This document shows positions 62,022-64,000 of a stretch of DNA of 64,000 nt, one piece after another; position 1 is the first letter of the stretch; each line of letters starts with the position of its first letter. The notes beneath the pieces were generated by a model. The model was given only the letters and a program-made list of their open reading frames with translations, was not told the DNA's origin and did no database searches. A program made the translations under genes and the position numbers. Source of the stretch: Actinomycetes bacterium (GTDB lineage: Bacteria > Actinomycetota > Actinomycetes > Mycobacteriales > Mycobacteriaceae); the NCBI GenBank assembly GCA_023404955.1, contig JAEXZY010000099.1, forward strand, positions 1-64,000, given 5' to 3'.

Positions 62022-63968
62022 GTGGCGGGCGACGGGACGCGAGGACGGGGCAGGATCCCCGATCGCGACATCGCCGCCATCCGGGAGCGGGTCAGCATCG
62101 ACGACGTCGTCGGCGACTACGTACAGCTGCGCCGCGCGGGCGCGGACTCCCTCAAGGGACTGTGCCCCTTCCACGACGAGAAGTCGCCGTCGTTCCACGT
62201 CCGCCCCAACCACGGCCACTTCCACTGCTTCGGCTGCGGTGAGGGCGGTGACGTCTATGCGTTCCTGCAGAAGATCGAGCACGTCAGCTTCGTCGAAGCC
62301 GTCGAACTGCTCGCCGACAAGGTCGGCTACACCGTCACCTACACCGGTGCGTCGAGCACCAACGTGCAGCGCGACCGGGGGAGCCGCAGCCGGCTGCTGG
62401 CCGCCAACTCGGCCGCGCAGGAGTTCTACGCCGAGGCCCTGCAGAGCGCCGAGGCTGCGCCGGCCCGGCAGTACCTGATCGACCGCAACTTCGACGCCGA
62501 GGCCGCCGCCAGGTTCGGCTGCGGTTTCGCTCCGTCGGGGTGGGACTCGCTGACCAAACATCTGCTGCGCAAGGGCTTCGAGTTCAAGGAGCTCGAAGCC
62601 GCCGGGCTGTCTCGGGAAGGTCGCCGCGGCCCGATGGACCGGTTCCACCGCCGGCTGCTGTGGCCTATCCGCGCCAGCGGCGGGGAAGTGATCGGCTTCG
62701 GAGCGCGCCGGATCTTCGACGACGACCAGATGGAAGCCAAGTACGTCAACACCCCGGAAACCGTGCTGTACAAGAAGTCCGCGGTGCTGTTCGGTCTGGA
62801 CCTCGCCAAGCGCGACATCGCCAAGGCGCACCGTGCCGTCGTCGTCGAGGGCTACACCGACGTGATGGCGATGCATCTGGCCGGGGAGACCACCGCGGTC
62901 GCTTCCTGCGGCACGGCTTTCGGCGACGGTCACCTGGGCCTGTTGCGCCGGCTGATGATGGACGACAACTGGTACCGCGGCGAGCTCATCTTCGTGTTCG
63001 ACGGGGACGCGGCGGGGCAGGCGGCCGCCCTGAAGGCCTTCGACGGGGATCAGCAGGTGTCCGGAAAGTCCTTCGTCGCAGTCGCTTCCGACGGGATGGA
63101 CCCCTGCGACCTCCGGTTGAAGTCCGGTGACACGGCGCTGCGGGACCTGGTGGCGCGGCGCATCCCGATGTTCGAGTTCGCGATCCGCAGCCTGATCCCG
63201 GCCGGGGACGTCCTCGACAACGATCCGCAGGCCCAGGTCGACGCCCTGCGCCGGTGTGTCCCGCTGGTCGCCCGGATTCGGGATTACGCGCTGCGTGACG
63301 AGTACGCGCGGCGGTTGGCGGGCTGGACCGGGTGGCGCGACGAGGCGCAGGTGCTCTCTCGGGTGCGGGAGGAGGCCGCGAAGAGGGGCATGCCCGACCG
63401 ATCGCGCCGCCGCGCGACGACGACGGCTGAGCAGACGATGACGACTCGGCCGCGCCCGGCCGACGGTGCCGGCCGGCCCAATCCGGCAGATCCCACACTG
63501 TGGCCGCAGCGTGAGGCCCTCAAGTCCGGCCTGCAGTATCCGGCCCTGGCCGGTCCGGTGTTCGACTCGCTGGCCGCCGAGAGTTTCACCCACCCGGGAT
63601 ACGCCGCGGTGCGGGCCGCGATCGAGGCGGCCGGCGGCACTGCGGGTGGCCTGACCGGCGCCCAGTGGATCGAAGCCGTCCGCGACCAGGCAGCCAGTCC
63701 AGCGACGGCAAGCCTGGTCAACGAGCTCAGCGTGGAGGCGATCAACGCCGACGACGAGCGGCTGCCGCGTTACATCGGGGGCGTGCTGGCCCGCCTGCAG
63801 GAAGTGTGGATCGGCCGTCAGATCGCCGAGGTCAAGTCGAAGCTGCAGCGGATGTCGCCGGTGGAGCAGGGCGACGAGTACCACGCGCTCTTCGGGGATC
63901 TGGTCGCGATGGAGGCCTACCGCCGCAGCCTGCTCGAACAGGCAAGTGGTGACGACCTGACTGCATGA
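62022..63968 (+). CDS. dnaG: DNA primase DnaG
   Basis: Primase of 648 residues, complete in the window. N-terminal zinc-binding domain CHC2 (Cys48, His51, Cys69, Cys72), TOPRIM core with AVVVEGYTDVMAMH and IFVFDGDAAGQAA metal sites, and a C-terminal helicase-binding domain ending LEQASGDDLTA. It makes RNA primers for lagging-strand synthesis with DnaB. GTG start 4 nt after dgt, preceded by a TAGACT box at leaderless spacing. Confidence 0.97.
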   Translation: MAGDGTRGRGRIPDRDIAAIRERVSIDDVVGDYVQLRRAGADSLKGLCPFHDEKSPSFHVRPNHGHFHCFGCGEGGDVYAFLQKIEHVSFVEAVELLADKVGYTVTYTGASSTNVQRDRGSRSRLLAANSAAQEFYAEALQSAEAAPARQYLIDRNFDAEAAARFGCGFAPSGWDSLTKHLLRKGFEFKELEAAGLSREGRRGPMDRFHRRLLWPIRASGGEVIGFGARRIFDDDQMEAKYVNTPETVLYKKSAVLFGLDLAKRDIAKAHRAVVVEGYTDVMAMHLAGETTAVASCGTAFGDGHLGLLRRLMMDDNWYRGELIFVFDGDAAGQAAALKAFDGDQQVSGKSFVAVASDGMDPCDLRLKSGDTALRDLVARRIPMFEFAIRSLIPAGDVLDNDPQAQVDALRRCVPLVARIRDYALRDEYARRLAGWTGWRDEAQVLSRVREEAAKRGMPDRSRRRATTTAEQTMTTRPRPADGAGRPNPADPTLWPQREALKSGLQYPALAGPVFDSLAAESFTHPGYAAVRAAIEAAGGTAGGLTGAQWIEAVRDQAASPATASLVNELSVEAINADDERLPRYIGGVLARLQEVWIGRQIAEVKSKLQRMSPVEQGDEYHALFGDLVAMEAYRRSLLEQASGDDLTA

Positions 63969-63983
63969 TCCGGCCCGCCGGGT

Positions 63984-63989
63984 TATGGT
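63984..63989 (+). promoter_or_regulatory. TATGGT -10-like box at right edge
   Basis: TANNNT hexamer 16 nt after dnaG. It may drive a gene that begins beyond the window; nothing more can be said. Confidence 0.25.
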
Positions 63990-64000
63990 GTGTGCGTCAA

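Overview
The window is high-GC actinobacterial DNA. From about 5.3 kb to the right edge it is a mycobacterial (Mycolicibacterium-like) chromosome segment. The backbone follows the gene order that in Mycobacterium tuberculosis runs from lepA (Rv2404c) to dnaG (Rv2343c): lepA, PknH-type lipoprotein, GH15 trehalase, subI-cysTWA, sirA-cysH-sirohydrochlorin chelatase, hemW, hrcA, dnaJ2, rsmE, phoH, ybeY, corC, era, amidase, recO, uppS, zur, smtB, glyS, TPM protein, dgt, dnaG. Many starts are GTG, most operon joints are 1-8 nt overlaps (ATGA, GTGA, TGATG), and several genes have a TANNNT -10 box 6-7 nt before a GTG or ATG, which is the mycobacterial leaderless pattern. No rRNA, tRNA, IS element or CRISPR array was seen.

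The first 5 kb look different. They carry a 1,593-residue secreted ExeM/NucH-like nuclease fused to a 5'-nucleotidase, and the N-terminus of LepA that follows reads like Microbacteriaceae while the rest of LepA reads mycobacterial. A chimeric join inside the conserved start of lepA (about 5,220-5,290) is the simplest explanation.

From 7.6 to 26.9 kb lies an accessory block: two NtaA/SnaA/DszA-type flavin monooxygenases with a sodium:solute symporter and a small membrane partner; divergently a WhiB protein coupled to a glutamine-synthetase-like ligase; then a tightly coupled six-gene operon (GntR regulator, 2x[4Fe-4S] ferredoxin, lipoprotein binding protein with a NosL-like tail, permease, ATPase, AprA-like flavoprotein with a HEAT-repeat tail). 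The operon is the best candidate here for an undescribed system. Two lipoproteins, an APC permease, two SDR enzymes with a LysR regulator and a standalone ANTAR protein complete the block.

From 27 to 42 kb is a sulfur region. subI-cysT-cysW-cysA brings in sulfate and is preceded by a leaderless upstream ORF ending in four cysteines. A CstR-like repressor, a TauE/SafE transporter and a persulfide dioxygenase-rhodanese form a sulfide/persulfide module with three TACCC-N4-GGGTA operators. Two CNNM/CBS membrane proteins sit next. sirA-cysH-chelatase reduces activated sulfate and supports siroheme synthesis, behind a second cysteine-rich upstream ORF.

From 42 to 64 kb is housekeeping: hemW, heat-shock control, rRNA methylation and maturation, Era, RecO, decaprenyl diphosphate synthesis, the zinc regulators SmtB and Zur beside a zinc-ribbon glycyl-tRNA synthetase, dGTPase and primase. 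Compared with M. tuberculosis as I recall it, the mycobactin cluster and rpfD are absent between sirA/hemW and hrcA.
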